Below, piece after piece: positions 7,659 to 16,772 of a stretch of 64,000 nucleotides of DNA. The notes beneath the pieces are model-generated. The model was not told where the DNA came from. It worked only from the letters and a program-made list of their open reading frames with translations, and ran no database searches. Source of the stretch: Chromatium okenii (GTDB taxonomy: Bacteria > Pseudomonadota > Gammaproteobacteria > Chromatiales > Chromatiaceae); NCBI RefSeq assembly GCF_002958735.1, contig NZ_PPGH01000018.1:186001-250000 (forward strand). Direction: 5' to 3'. The position numbers and the translations under genes are program-made. Positions within the stretch are counted from its first letter, which is position 1, and every line of letters starts with the position of its first letter.

Positions 7659-9899
7659 TTAAATTGATGTTTCTAGTGCGGGTGGTTGCCAATCGCCAAC
7701 GATAACACGATTGCGGCCTTCATTTTTAGCTTGATACAATAAATCATCAGCGCGGTGATAAACGCTTTCCCAACTTAACGGTATTGCATTGGCGTGATCA
7801 AACGCATTTGCTGGAACACAGAGTAAACCAAGTGATAGCGTGATCACTGGCGCGACTGCATTGCCTGTATGCGGAATAGCAAGTTGTTCGGTAGCAATGC
7901 GTAATTCTTCCGCAAATTTGAGTGCGTTGCTATGATTGATTTCAGTTAATAACACAGCGAATTCTTCGCCACCTACACGAAAAGCAAAATCACCGCCTCG
8001 GCGCGTATGCTCGCGTAATAGCGCACCAACCCGCTGAAGCACTACATCACCTGCGGGATGTCCGTAACCATCGTTATACAGTTTGAAATAATCAATATCG
8101 ATCAATAACAAATGTAACGGACGCTGTTCGCGCAATGCGCGTCGCCATTCACGGGGCATAATTTCATGGAAATAACGGCGATTAAATAATCCGGTTAATT
8201 CGTCAGTAATCGTTAATAATACGATACGCGCATTGGCGTTGCGCAACGCTTCATTAAAACGCGTGAGGCGATGATTCCAAAATAACATTGTAAGCAATAA
8301 CAAAATACCGCCACTAAAATATGGCCACAGCCAACGATAATCGACTGTTTGTTCATAGCGCACTGATGTCCAACGATCGTGAACAGTTTTAATTTCTTCG
8401 GGGCGCAGACTGACTACTGCTTTGGATAAACTTGATAACAATAGTGGTAATTCTTTGCGCACTCCAATTGCCAAATCGTAGCGTTCACTAAGATTGCCAG
8501 CAATTTTGATATTGAGAATGTTTTCGTGCTGTGCCGTCCACGCAATCGTTGGCATTAAGTCGATATAACCAAACGCATTACCCGCGGCAACAGCGCGGAG
8601 TGCGGTCGCTATGTCGCTGGCTTCAATGATGCGCATTGCTGGATATTGACGACGCAATAATTCAATAGCGGCATGACCGGAAACCATCATAAAGGTTTGA
8701 TCGGAATAGTGATGGAGATCGCCATTAAAAGTGTTATCGGTGCGGATGGTAACGACGAGCGGTTCACTCAGCAGTGGACGAGTAAAATTGAGATATTCGC
8801 TGCGTTCTGGTGTGATTGCTGCACCCAGAATCATGTCGCAACGTCCAGCGCGAATCGTAGCGAGCGATTCATTCCAATTCGCGGTATAGATCAATTGGGT
8901 ATTGCTTCCTAGTCGCTGCATGAGTATGGCGACAAAATCAATAAAAATCCCTTGTGGATGAGCGTCTAGCGTTAATGACTCAAACGGCATCCAATTCGGA
9001 TCAAGGCATAGTCGAATTGGATCAATGCGATTCAGAAAATCACTTTCTTCAGTGCTGAGACTCAATGGTTGATAGTTCGCTGCTTCGCTATTAGTGAGCG
9101 GAGCGAGAAACCAACGCGCCTGAATACGCTGGCGCTCTGTTTCAGTGATTGCGCGTAATCCTTTATTAATAATGCTAATGGCTTCTGGCCAGTCATTGCG
9201 AACGCCAAATACAAGATCAAGGGATTCGTTAATAGATAAAGCAAATTGCAAATAAGGGCTACCAATACGATTGGCGCGATACAGCATTGCACCATTGTCG
9301 AAAGTCGCATCTGCTTGCCCAGTAGAGACGGCTTCAATCACGGCATCTACGCTGTCAAGTAGCATAATGTGCGAGCGCGGAAAGCCTTGTGCGACCTTTT
9401 CATCGGACAGATTGCCGCGATGAATAGCGATGGTGCGTCCATCTAAATCGGCGCGGCTGCGAATGTTGAGCGGATTGCCTTTAGTGACGAGAACAAACTT
9501 GTTAAGCCGAATGTAAGGGTCTGAAAAATTGAGATAAACGTGGCGTTCAGGGTGAATAGCGCCGGTGCTAAGACCGTCGATTTCGCGCCGTTGGGCTTGG
9601 TCCTGACGCAGCCGCCAATCACCGGGCAGCAGGCGAAATTCAAGACCGGTTAAATTCTGTATTTTACTAATAATATCAAAATCATAACCGCTTATTTGAC
9701 CATCATCACCGACGATGACGTAAGGTTCCCACGCATCGCCAGTGCCAAGCGTGATGATTGGATGTGCTTGAATAAATGCCAGTTCTTCGGTAGTGAGGGT
9801 GACAGATGAGCTGGCGAATGCAGATGCTGACCATAGCCCACCATAAAATGCGAGCACTGCATCTAAAATAAATAACAAGATCAATTGCTTCACATTCAT
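7659..9899 (-). CDS. Membrane diguanylate cyclase with two periplasmic solute-binding domains
   Basis: 746 residues. A signal peptide (about 1-29) is followed by two tandem type 3 solute-binding (SBP_bac_3) domains, about 40-270 and 285-510; both contain the NFSDPY / NFTRPL box of the family. A single transmembrane segment (WLWPYFSGGILLLLTMLFW) leads to a GGDEF domain. The active-site loop is GGEEF, a form compatible with synthesis of c-di-GMP, and RGGD five residues before it is an allosteric inhibitory I-site. The protein should sense an amino-acid-like or similar small ligand in the periplasm and control c-di-GMP inside. Only 27 bases separate it from the aas-type gene downstream, so they may be cotranscribed. 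Confidence 0.9.
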   Translation of the reverse strand: MNVKQLILLFILDAVLAFYGGLWSASAFASSSVTLTTEELAFIQAHPIITLGTGDAWEPYVIVGDDGQISGYDFDIISKIQNLTGLEFRLLPGDWRLRQDQAQRREIDGLSTGAIHPERHVYLNFSDPYIRLNKFVLVTKGNPLNIRSRADLDGRTIAIHRGNLSDEKVAQGFPRSHIMLLDSVDAVIEAVSTGQADATFDNGAMLYRANRIGSPYLQFALSINESLDLVFGVRNDWPEAISIINKGLRAITETERQRIQARWFLAPLTNSEAANYQPLSLSTEESDFLNRIDPIRLCLDPNWMPFESLTLDAHPQGIFIDFVAILMQRLGSNTQLIYTANWNESLATIRAGRCDMILGAAITPERSEYLNFTRPLLSEPLVVTIRTDNTFNGDLHHYSDQTFMMVSGHAAIELLRRQYPAMRIIEASDIATALRAVAAGNAFGYIDLMPTIAWTAQHENILNIKIAGNLSERYDLAIGVRKELPLLLSSLSKAVVSLRPEEIKTVHDRWTSVRYEQTVDYRWLWPYFSGGILLLLTMLFWNHRLTRFNEALRNANARIVLLTITDELTGLFNRRYFHEIMPREWRRALREQRPLHLLLIDIDYFKLYNDGYGHPAGDVVLQRVGALLREHTRRGGDFAFRVGGEEFAVLLTEINHSNALKFAEELRIATEQLAIPHTGNAVAPVITLSLGLLCVPANAFDHANAIPLSWESVYHRADDLLYQAKNEGRNRVIVGDWQPPALETSI

Positions 9900-10102
9900 A
9901 AAACCCAGTCACGCCGAATGTCGTTATGTTTTAATCGGGTTGGATGTCATCCTAGGTGCGGGTGTTGCCGTTGGCAAATCAACGCACCTCCACTTCAATT
10001 GCCCACTTAACAATTCTGCGTTACCTTGATTCGTTTCCCATCACCTACCTCCATCGCGTCGGCAGCACCTCAACGCCGCGTTGATGGCGAGAACCCGAAA
10101 CC
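9900..10102. promoter_or_regulatory. Divergent intergenic region between the GGDEF gene and purF
   Basis: About 200 bases separate two genes that point away from each other, so promoters for both must lie here. I see no convincing PurR-type palindrome and no good -35/-10 pair. Confidence 0.4.
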
Positions 10103-11617
10103 ATGTGCGGCATTGTTGGTATCGTTGGTAAAAGTCCCGTCAATCAATCACTTTATGATGCGTTGCTGGTGTTACAGCATCGCGGACAAGATGCCGCTGG
10201 CATTGTGACCTGTCTGGGTGAACGCTTGTTTTTGCGCAAAGATAATGGGCTTGCCCGCGATGTTTTTCAGACGCGGCACATGATTCAATTGCGCGGCAAT
10301 ACCGGCGTTGGACATGTGCGTTATCCGACCGCTGGCGCAGCGAGTTCCGCCGAAGCGCAACCGTTTTATGTCAATTCGCCTTATGGAATCGTATTGGCGC
10401 ACAACGGTAATTTAACCAATGCCGATGCGCTTAAACGTGATTTATTTGTGGATGATTTACGTCATCTCAATACCGAATCAGATTCGGAAATTCTATTGAA
10501 TATCCTTGCCCACGAACTGCAACAACAGGGCAAATTGCGTATTGATGAAAAAGATGTATTTAATGCTGTTTCTGGAGTGCATCGGCGTTGTCGCGGCGGT
10601 TACGCAGCAGTAGCAATGATTCCCGGTTTCGGTGTATTCGGTTTTCGTGATCCCAATGGTATTCGTCCATTAGTTTATGGTCGCCGCGAAACCGCTGACG
10701 GCACTGAATACATGATTGCTTCTGAAAGCGTCGCGCTTGATACAATCGGATTTAAAATTATCGCTGATGTCGCGCCTGGTGAAGCAGTGTTAATTACTGT
10801 GGATGGTCAACTTTACACGCATCAATGCGCGACCCAGCCCGTGCTTTCACCCTGCATTTTTGAATTCGTTTATTTCGCCCGTCCCGATTCAATTATTGAT
10901 AACATTTCAGTACATAAAGCGCGGTCGCGCATGGGTAAAAAACTCGCCACGAAAATCAAACGTGAATGGTCAAATCACGATATTGATGTCGTCATTCCAG
11001 TACCCGATACTAGTCGCACTGCCGCATTGCAATTAGCCAACCATCTCGGCATTAACTACGCTGAAGGATTTATTAAAAACCGCTACATCGGACGCACCTT
11101 TATTATGCCCGGGCAAAAAGTGCGCAAGAAATCAGTACGCCAAAAACTCAATGCCATCAATTTAGAATTTCGCAAAAAGAACGTGTTATTAGTTGACGAC
11201 TCCATTGTGCGCGGAACCACCTCGCAACAAATCATTCAAATGGCACGAGATGCTGGCGCACATCGCGTTTATTTTGCTTCTGCTGCGCCACCAGTGCGTT
11301 ATCCGAATGTCTACGGTATTGATATGCCAGCCGCCAGCGAATTGATTGCGCACGGACGTACTGAAGAAGAAGTCGGGCGTGAACTCGGTACTGATGGTTT
11401 AATTTTTCAAGACCTCAACGATTTAATTAGCGCAGTGCAAAAGAAAGGAAAAAGTCACGTTGATCGCTTTGATACCTCGGTATTCGACGGCGTTTATGTG
11501 ACTGGTGACGTAACGCCAGAATATCTACAGGCTTTAGAAACACGACGTAATGATCGTGCAAAACAACATCATTTAATCAGTAGTGAGAGCGCCCTTGATC
11601 TCTATAACTCCGACTGA
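10103..11617 (+). CDS. purF: Amidophosphoribosyltransferase
   Basis: 504 residues, the usual length. The product makes 5-phosphoribosylamine from PRPP and glutamine, the first committed step of purine synthesis. The chain begins MCGIVGIVG, so Cys2 becomes the N-terminal nucleophile of the glutaminase domain; HRGQDAAGI and HNGNLTN are its binding loops. The PRPP site is [14 protein letters not shown] at about residues 362-375. No long propeptide is present, as in the E. coli type. metZ follows 50 bases later on the same strand, the same pairing as in Pseudomonas. The usual upstream cvpA is absent. Confidence 0.97.
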   Translation: MCGIVGIVGKSPVNQSLYDALLVLQHRGQDAAGIVTCLGERLFLRKDNGLARDVFQTRHMIQLRGNTGVGHVRYPTAGAASSAEAQPFYVNSPYGIVLAHNGNLTNADALKRDLFVDDLRHLNTESDSEILLNILAHELQQQGKLRIDEKDVFNAVSGVHRRCRGGYAAVAMIPGFGVFGFRDPNGIRPLVYGRRETADGTEYMIASESVALDTIGFKIIADVAPGEAVLITVDGQLYTHQCATQPVLSPCIFEFVYFARPDSIIDNISVHKARSRMGKKLATKIKREWSNHDIDVVIPVPDTSRTAALQLANHLGINYAEGFIKNRYIGRTFIMPGQKVRKKSVRQKLNAINLEFRKKNVLLVDDSIVRGTTSQQIIQMARDAGAHRVYFASAAPPVRYPNVYGIDMPAASELIAHGRTEEEVGRELGTDGLIFQDLNDLISAVQKKGKSHVDRFDTSVFDGVYVTGDVTPEYLQALETRRNDRAKQHHLISSESALDLYNSD

Positions 11618-11667
11618 TGCTACATCTGCGCAAAATACTTTTTTACAACGTCAATTAGGAATTAGAA

Positions 11668-12855
11668 ATGGTCTCTTTAGAATCACTGAATAGGGAAGAT
11701 TTTAGTTTTGCAACTCGTGCAATTCGTACTGGTCATTTGCGTACTGCTGAAGGCGAACACAGCGAACCTATTTTCAATACTTCCAGTTACGTATTTGCCA
11801 GTGCTGCCGAAGCCGCAGCGCGGTTTTCTGGCGAACAAATTGGCAACATCTATTCACGCTTTACGAATCCCACTGTACGCGTTTTTGAAGAGCGATTAGC
11901 CGCATTAGAAAGTGGCGAACGCTGCGTGGCTACTGCATCGGGAATGGCCGCAATTCTAGCCGTGTGTATGGGACTATTAAAAAGCGGCGATCGGATTATT
12001 GCTTCGCGCAGTCTATTTGGCAGTACTACGCTGTTATTTAATAAATACTTAACCCGATTTGGTATTGAAACCATTTACGTTCCGTTAAGTGATTTAACTG
12101 CATGGGAAGCAGCGATTGATTCGCATACAAAGCTGCTGTTTTGTGAAACGCCATCGAATCCACTGACGGAAATGGTTGATTTGCGTCAATTAGCAGAAAT
12201 TGCGCATCGTCACGATTGTGTGCTGGTAGTGGACAATTGCTTTTGCACTCCCGCGCTGCAACGACCGCTTGAATTGGGCGCAGATATTGTTATTCATTCC
12301 GCAACGAAATATCTTGATGGACAAGGACGTTGTGTGGGCGGCGCAGTAGTCGGCAATCATAAATTGGTTGGTGAAGAGGTTTATGGTGTATTGCGTACTG
12401 CGGGACCAACATTAAGTCCATTTAATGCGTGGGTATTTCTAAAAGGTTTGGAAACGTTGGAATTGCGGATGCTGGCGCATTCACAGAATGCCGCTCAACT
12501 TGCCGCATGGTTGAATGAACAACCAGCAATTGAGCGCGTGTATTATCCGGGATTAGCGACGCATCCGCAGCATTCACTAATTGGCAATCAACAGCGTACT
12601 GGTGGCGGTATTGTTGCATTTGATGTGCGCGGTGGTCAGGCAGCAGCTTGGAAATTAATTGATGCAACGCGAATGCTATCAATTACGGCTAATCTCGGTG
12701 ACACCAAAACCACAATTACGCATCCAGCCACCACCACGCACGGACGTTTAACTCCTGCTGAACGTGCTGCTGCGGGTATTGGCGATGGATTAATTCGGAT
12801 TGCCGTTGGCTTGGAAGCAATCGCAGATATTCAGGCAGATTTGGTGTTTTCATAG
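11668..12855 (+). CDS. metZ: O-succinylhomoserine sulfhydrylase
   Basis: 395 residues of the Cys/Met-metabolism PLP family. The PLP lysine is in SATKYLDGQGR at about residue 212. The pattern TRAIRTGHLRT at the start and NLGDTKTTITHPATTTHGRL near residue 345 agree best with MetZ, which makes homocysteine from O-succinylhomoserine and sulfide. The position directly after purF is conserved in Pseudomonas and relatives and supports MetZ over cystathionine gamma-synthase. A ribosome binding site (TAGGAATTAG) precedes the ATG. Confidence 0.92.
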   Translation: MVSLESLNREDFSFATRAIRTGHLRTAEGEHSEPIFNTSSYVFASAAEAAARFSGEQIGNIYSRFTNPTVRVFEERLAALESGERCVATASGMAAILAVCMGLLKSGDRIIASRSLFGSTTLLFNKYLTRFGIETIYVPLSDLTAWEAAIDSHTKLLFCETPSNPLTEMVDLRQLAEIAHRHDCVLVVDNCFCTPALQRPLELGADIVIHSATKYLDGQGRCVGGAVVGNHKLVGEEVYGVLRTAGPTLSPFNAWVFLKGLETLELRMLAHSQNAAQLAAWLNEQPAIERVYYPGLATHPQHSLIGNQQRTGGGIVAFDVRGGQAAAWKLIDATRMLSITANLGDTKTTITHPATTTHGRLTPAERAAAGIGDGLIRIAVGLEAIADIQADLVFS

Positions 12856-12868
12856 TTATTAAGTAATT

Positions 12869-12903
12869 GAAGCGTCATCTCCAACTGTAAGAGATGACGC
12901 TTC
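12869..12903. terminator. Hairpin between convergent metZ and amylosucrase genes
   Basis: A perfect 13-bp stem (12869-12881 with 12891-12903) with a 9-base loop. The T tract on either strand is poor, but the site between two convergent 3' ends favours a bidirectional terminator. Confidence 0.65.
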
Positions 12904-12932
12904 TTGGTTGAAAAGCACTGATCACTGTAAAG

Positions 12933-14906
12933 TCAATGGTTGTTAAACTGATTACTCAACCAATAAAAGTGATAGGGCGGGATGACAATCCGTTGATTAA
13001 AAAGTGCTGGCGATTCACCAGAAATCAAATCTTGAATTTGCCCGTAACGAAATATCCCTCGCGCATTTGCGCTAATTTCCTCTAAATCCAGATATTGTGG
13101 TGTTGCATCAAAGTTTGCTACTACTAACACTGAACTTGACAATGCTGTTGGATGACTACGCAGAAAGACAAATAAGTGTGGGTTAATAAGATCAATTAAT
13201 TCACGGTTATTAAAATCTGCAAATGCTGGCGTATTTTTACGCACCATAATCATACGTTTAAGACCATAAAATAGTCGTTGTTCAACGCTACCACTTTCAT
13301 GCCGTTGCGCAAGGCGTTGCCAATCAAGATGGGGACGATGAATCCAGCGCATATCACCAGCTTTGTTTTCATCACTTAAAAAAGAATTATCGTTTAAGGT
13401 TCCTACCTCATCTCCATACCAAATTAGCGGAATACCGCCGAAAGAAAGAATCATGCCGTGCAGCATGAGAATAAGATCAATCGTTATCTTTATTGCAATT
13501 TCATCATTTGCCTCTAACGCTGTTTCCAATCCGGCTAATGATGCTAAAGCGCCTGCGATTCGCGCATCTCCAGTTTTATGATTAAAGCCAAAAGTTCGTC
13601 CTCGTGCCGGTGAATCCTTAAAGTTTCCGGTAAACCAATCAATTAAAAAATGCCGGTGGGCATAGGGATCATAATCACAGGCACGAATATCTGCATCATC
13701 AAAACCCAGTCCAATATCATCGTGACAACGAATGTAATTTAACCAAGTTGCGCGATCTAATTTAGTGGGTAAATTTTTAATCCCACGATTAAGTAATTTT
13801 GCGTTTTTTGTGGCTACTGCATCCCACAGTAACGCCATAAAAGTGGCGTTATACGCAATCTCACATTCTTTAGCGATAATTGCATCCTCACCAAAATACT
13901 TGACGATTTCAGAAGGAGCAACAATTGCTTCTGCAATAAATAATGTGCCGGGCGCTACCACCTGACAACAATCTTTCATTAACTGTAGAATTAAATGTGC
14001 TTCGCGTTCATTTTGTGAGCGCGTTCCTATTTTTTTCCATAAAAAAGCGACGGCATCAAGACGTAAAATATCTGCTCCCTGATTTGCCCAAAATAAAATA
14101 ATGTCTAGCATTTCAATAAAAACACTAGGATTAGAATAGTTTAAATCCCATTGGTAATGATTAAATACGGTCATTACCCATTGTGACATTTTAGGATTCC
14201 AAGTGAAATTACCCGGCGCTGTTTCTGGAAAAACTTCTAATAGCGTTTCTTCAAACATATCGGGAATATCCCGATTAGGAAAGGTATAGTAAAAATTTTG
14301 ATACGTTTTATTGCCTGCCTGCGCTTTTTGTGCCCATTCATGTTCGTTTGATGTGTGATTCACTACTACATCAAGCGTTAATAACATGCCACGCGCACGC
14401 ATTGCTTCTGATAAAAGACGAATGTCTTCTACATTACCAACACGCGGATCGAGATTGCGAAAATCACTCACTGCATAACCGCCATCGCTGGCGTTATCAG
14501 GACAACGCAGAATTGGCATGATATGGATCATGTTAATTCCGAGTTCTTGTAAATATGGCAGCCGTTGCAATAGGTTTTTAAGATCGCCAGCAAAACCATC
14601 TAAATAGAATGCCATCCCAACCCATTCTTGACTCATAAACCAGTTATAATTTTCCTCACGCTCCATATCAATTACCCGCAATACTTCAGGGCGTGCAATA
14701 TATGCGCGAGCTAGCCGTTCCGTTAATTGCGTGAGTTGCGCTTTGAAATCCGGGCGCTGACCATACAGTCGGGAAAAAAGTGAATGAATTGCGTAAAAAT
14801 TTGCCCCCAAACGTGTATAAAAATGGCGCAAATCTGCGCAAACCACTTGATGGCTAAGATCATCAAGAATGTCGTTTAATAAAGCGTGAGAAACTTGTTC
14901 ATACAT
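12933..14906 (-). CDS. ams: Amylosucrase (GH13)
   Basis: 657 residues from the ATG at 14906; a TTG 15 bases upstream is possible but less likely. The enzyme splits sucrose and adds glucose to an alpha-1,4-glucan, releasing fructose. A GH13 barrel is clear: DVVNHTSNEHEWA (region I), ADILRLDAVAFLWK with the nucleophile Asp near residue 286, FIAEAIVAP with the acid/base Glu near 328, and IRCHDDIGLGF with the third Asp near 393. The N-terminal helical part (1-90) and NYNWFMSQEWVGMAFYLD are typical of amylosucrase rather than of other GH13 enzymes. It is the last gene of the sps-spp-fructokinase-ams order, so it would degrade sucrose to glucan and fructose. Confidence 0.92.
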   Translation of the reverse strand: MYEQVSHALLNDILDDLSHQVVCADLRHFYTRLGANFYAIHSLFSRLYGQRPDFKAQLTQLTERLARAYIARPEVLRVIDMEREENYNWFMSQEWVGMAFYLDGFAGDLKNLLQRLPYLQELGINMIHIMPILRCPDNASDGGYAVSDFRNLDPRVGNVEDIRLLSEAMRARGMLLTLDVVVNHTSNEHEWAQKAQAGNKTYQNFYYTFPNRDIPDMFEETLLEVFPETAPGNFTWNPKMSQWVMTVFNHYQWDLNYSNPSVFIEMLDIILFWANQGADILRLDAVAFLWKKIGTRSQNEREAHLILQLMKDCCQVVAPGTLFIAEAIVAPSEIVKYFGEDAIIAKECEIAYNATFMALLWDAVATKNAKLLNRGIKNLPTKLDRATWLNYIRCHDDIGLGFDDADIRACDYDPYAHRHFLIDWFTGNFKDSPARGRTFGFNHKTGDARIAGALASLAGLETALEANDEIAIKITIDLILMLHGMILSFGGIPLIWYGDEVGTLNDNSFLSDENKAGDMRWIHRPHLDWQRLAQRHESGSVEQRLFYGLKRMIMVRKNTPAFADFNNRELIDLINPHLFVFLRSHPTALSSSVLVVANFDATPQYLDLEEISANARGIFRYGQIQDLISGESPALFNQRIVIPPYHFYWLSNQFNNH

Positions 14907-14983
14907 GGCAGGAATTATCAATTAAAAGTGGCAACTAACGATGAAAGCACTAATAAATATGAGCACTCATCGCTATCTTTGAA

Positions 14984-15880
14984 TCAATGAGAACTCCATT
15001 GATTTAGCATGGTTTGATACCAGGTGCGTTCAGTACTGATTGCGCCGCGTTGTTCCACAATATGGGTCGCAAATTGTTGAGCGCGGTTTAATAGCGTGGT
15101 GAAATCCCATTGCTGCATTAAACCAAATAAGGCAACGGCAGAAAACGCATCACCTGCTCCAACAGTATCAACCAGAGTGCAGGCTGGTGGCGGTTCAATT
15201 TGAATACAAGCTCCATCTTGATTTAATCCTAAAACACCTTTACTTCCTAGTGTAACGATGAGTCCTGTGAGTTGATGTTGCTGTAAAAAATGCTGCGCAA
15301 CAGTTTCTAATGGTGGGGTAATGTTATCGAGCGTCAGTGCTGATAATTTCAATAATTCATCACGATTGAGTTTAACCCAATGTGCTTCTTCAAGTAGGGC
15401 AATAGTTTTCCCAAGTGACCACCAAGGCGCACGCAAATTAACATCTAAAAAAATGTTCTCTACTCCGCCGTGTTTTATGTGCTGTAAGGTTGTAGCAGAC
15501 ACTAAATTACGCACAGCTAAGGTGCCATGATATAACCATTGCACTGGCGCGTAATTACTGGGGAATTGAATAAAATCATAAGCGCAATTTGGAGTAATGG
15601 TGTATTGCGGTTCACCATTATGTAATTCAACGTGCACGGTTCCGGTTGGATGCACAGGATCAAGTTGTAGTGTTGCAGTGCTTAAACCCCAATGTGTCAT
15701 GTGGGTGCGAATTTGTTCTCCAGCTGCATCAGCGCCCACGGCACTAATCAATTGCGGGTCTACGCCAAGTGCGGATAAATGCCAAGCAACATTAAATGGT
15801 GCGCCACCTAATACTTGACATTCGTCACTGAATACATCGAATAAAACTTCACCAAAAATAGCTACTGTTGATGATGTCAT
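14984..15880 (-). CDS. fruK: Fructokinase (PfkB family)
   Basis: 298 residues of the ribokinase/PfkB fold. It has GGAPFNVAWHL in the first substrate loop and DTVGAGDAFSAVALFG at about residues 235-250, where the GAGD anion hole holds the catalytic Asp. The enzyme phosphorylates a sugar with ATP. Fructose is inferred from the neighbours: amylosucrase downstream releases fructose, and the cluster upstream makes sucrose phosphate from fructose 6-phosphate. The symbol fruK follows the use in methanotroph sucrose clusters; it is not the 1-phosphofructokinase of E. coli. Confidence 0.85.
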   Translation of the reverse strand: MTSSTVAIFGEVLFDVFSDECQVLGGAPFNVAWHLSALGVDPQLISAVGADAAGEQIRTHMTHWGLSTATLQLDPVHPTGTVHVELHNGEPQYTITPNCAYDFIQFPSNYAPVQWLYHGTLAVRNLVSATTLQHIKHGGVENIFLDVNLRAPWWSLGKTIALLEEAHWVKLNRDELLKLSALTLDNITPPLETVAQHFLQQHQLTGLIVTLGSKGVLGLNQDGACIQIEPPPACTLVDTVGAGDAFSAVALFGLMQQWDFTTLLNRAQQFATHIVEQRGAISTERTWYQTMLNQWSSH

Positions 15881-15935
15881 AATACTATTCTCTGTCGTTA
15901 TTCGCCTGAATTGAATGCGGCGCTTTAGTGCATCA

Positions 15936-16772
15936 TTACCATAGATGTGCGGTCATTTCTGGATAAAAATGCGCCACGCCTTCAATAATTCCTGCGCTGT
16001 AATTTCCATTCATTCCAGCCCAACCGCCTTGAGCACAATACAATTGTGCATTCCAATGTAATGCTGCGGCTTGTTGCTGTACGCTGGTGCGCAGTGCTGC
16101 TGTGGCATTGGCAACCAGTACAGCAGGAATAGGACTGACTAAAACATCGAGGTCATTTCCACTGTCGCCAGCGAATACAGTTTTAGTTGCGTTTACGCCG
16201 GGAAGTTGCTGTAAGAATTCAATTGCTGTTCGTTTAGAAGCAGCGATTGGTACAATATCTAGCAGTCCGGTATTGGTGGCATCATCGCAGCTCCAGATGA
16301 GACGAACATTGCTGTTCTTTGCGATTAAATAATCCTGAACTGCTTGGCAAAATACCGCATCGTTTACTGAGGCAGCAGGCAACTGATAACTCACTTTATA
16401 CGGCGCTTGCTGGGCTGTGGGTTGTAATGTAAGTGCAGGAAAAAACTGCACATACTGTTGCAGCAGTGCCGGTTCAGGCCAATTGGGAATGAGTTGGTCT
16501 GTCCATGCGCAAAGCAATTGCCAGCCATCATTTGTGACGGAATACAATGTTGTTCCAACATCGGCAATGACGTATTGCGGCAGCGGTAAAGCGTATTCAA
16601 TCATCGCTGCTTCAATAAGAGCGCGATGACGTCCGCTGACATATGCGAGAATGACGTTTGGTGAAGCGACGAGTTGATGAAACCATCCCCGCGCCGCTGG
16701 TGATTCCGGTGCATCTCCATTCGGAATAAGTGTACGATCTAAATCCGTACACAATAACAATGATGTATTCAT
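15936..16772 (-). CDS. spp: Sucrose-6-phosphate phosphatase
   Basis: 278 residues from the ATG at 16772, which overlaps the sps stop by 4 bases (ATGA); this decides the start over a codon 24 bases further out. A HAD-superfamily phosphatase of the SPP type: motif I CTDLDRTLIP with the two Asp, VSGRHRALIE at motif II, a Lys in AASKRTAIEFL, and VFAGDSGNDLDVL as motif IV. It removes phosphate from sucrose 6-phosphate and makes the sps reaction irreversible. It resembles the C-terminal domain of the neighbouring sps product, which also keeps a HAD domain. Confidence 0.9.
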   Translation of the reverse strand: MNTSLLLCTDLDRTLIPNGDAPESPAARGWFHQLVASPNVILAYVSGRHRALIEAAMIEYALPLPQYVIADVGTTLYSVTNDGWQLLCAWTDQLIPNWPEPALLQQYVQFFPALTLQPTAQQAPYKVSYQLPAASVNDAVFCQAVQDYLIAKNSNVRLIWSCDDATNTGLLDIVPIAASKRTAIEFLQQLPGVNATKTVFAGDSGNDLDVLVSPIPAVLVANATAALRTSVQQQAAALHWNAQLYCAQGGWAGMNGNYSAGIIEGVAHFYPEMTAHLW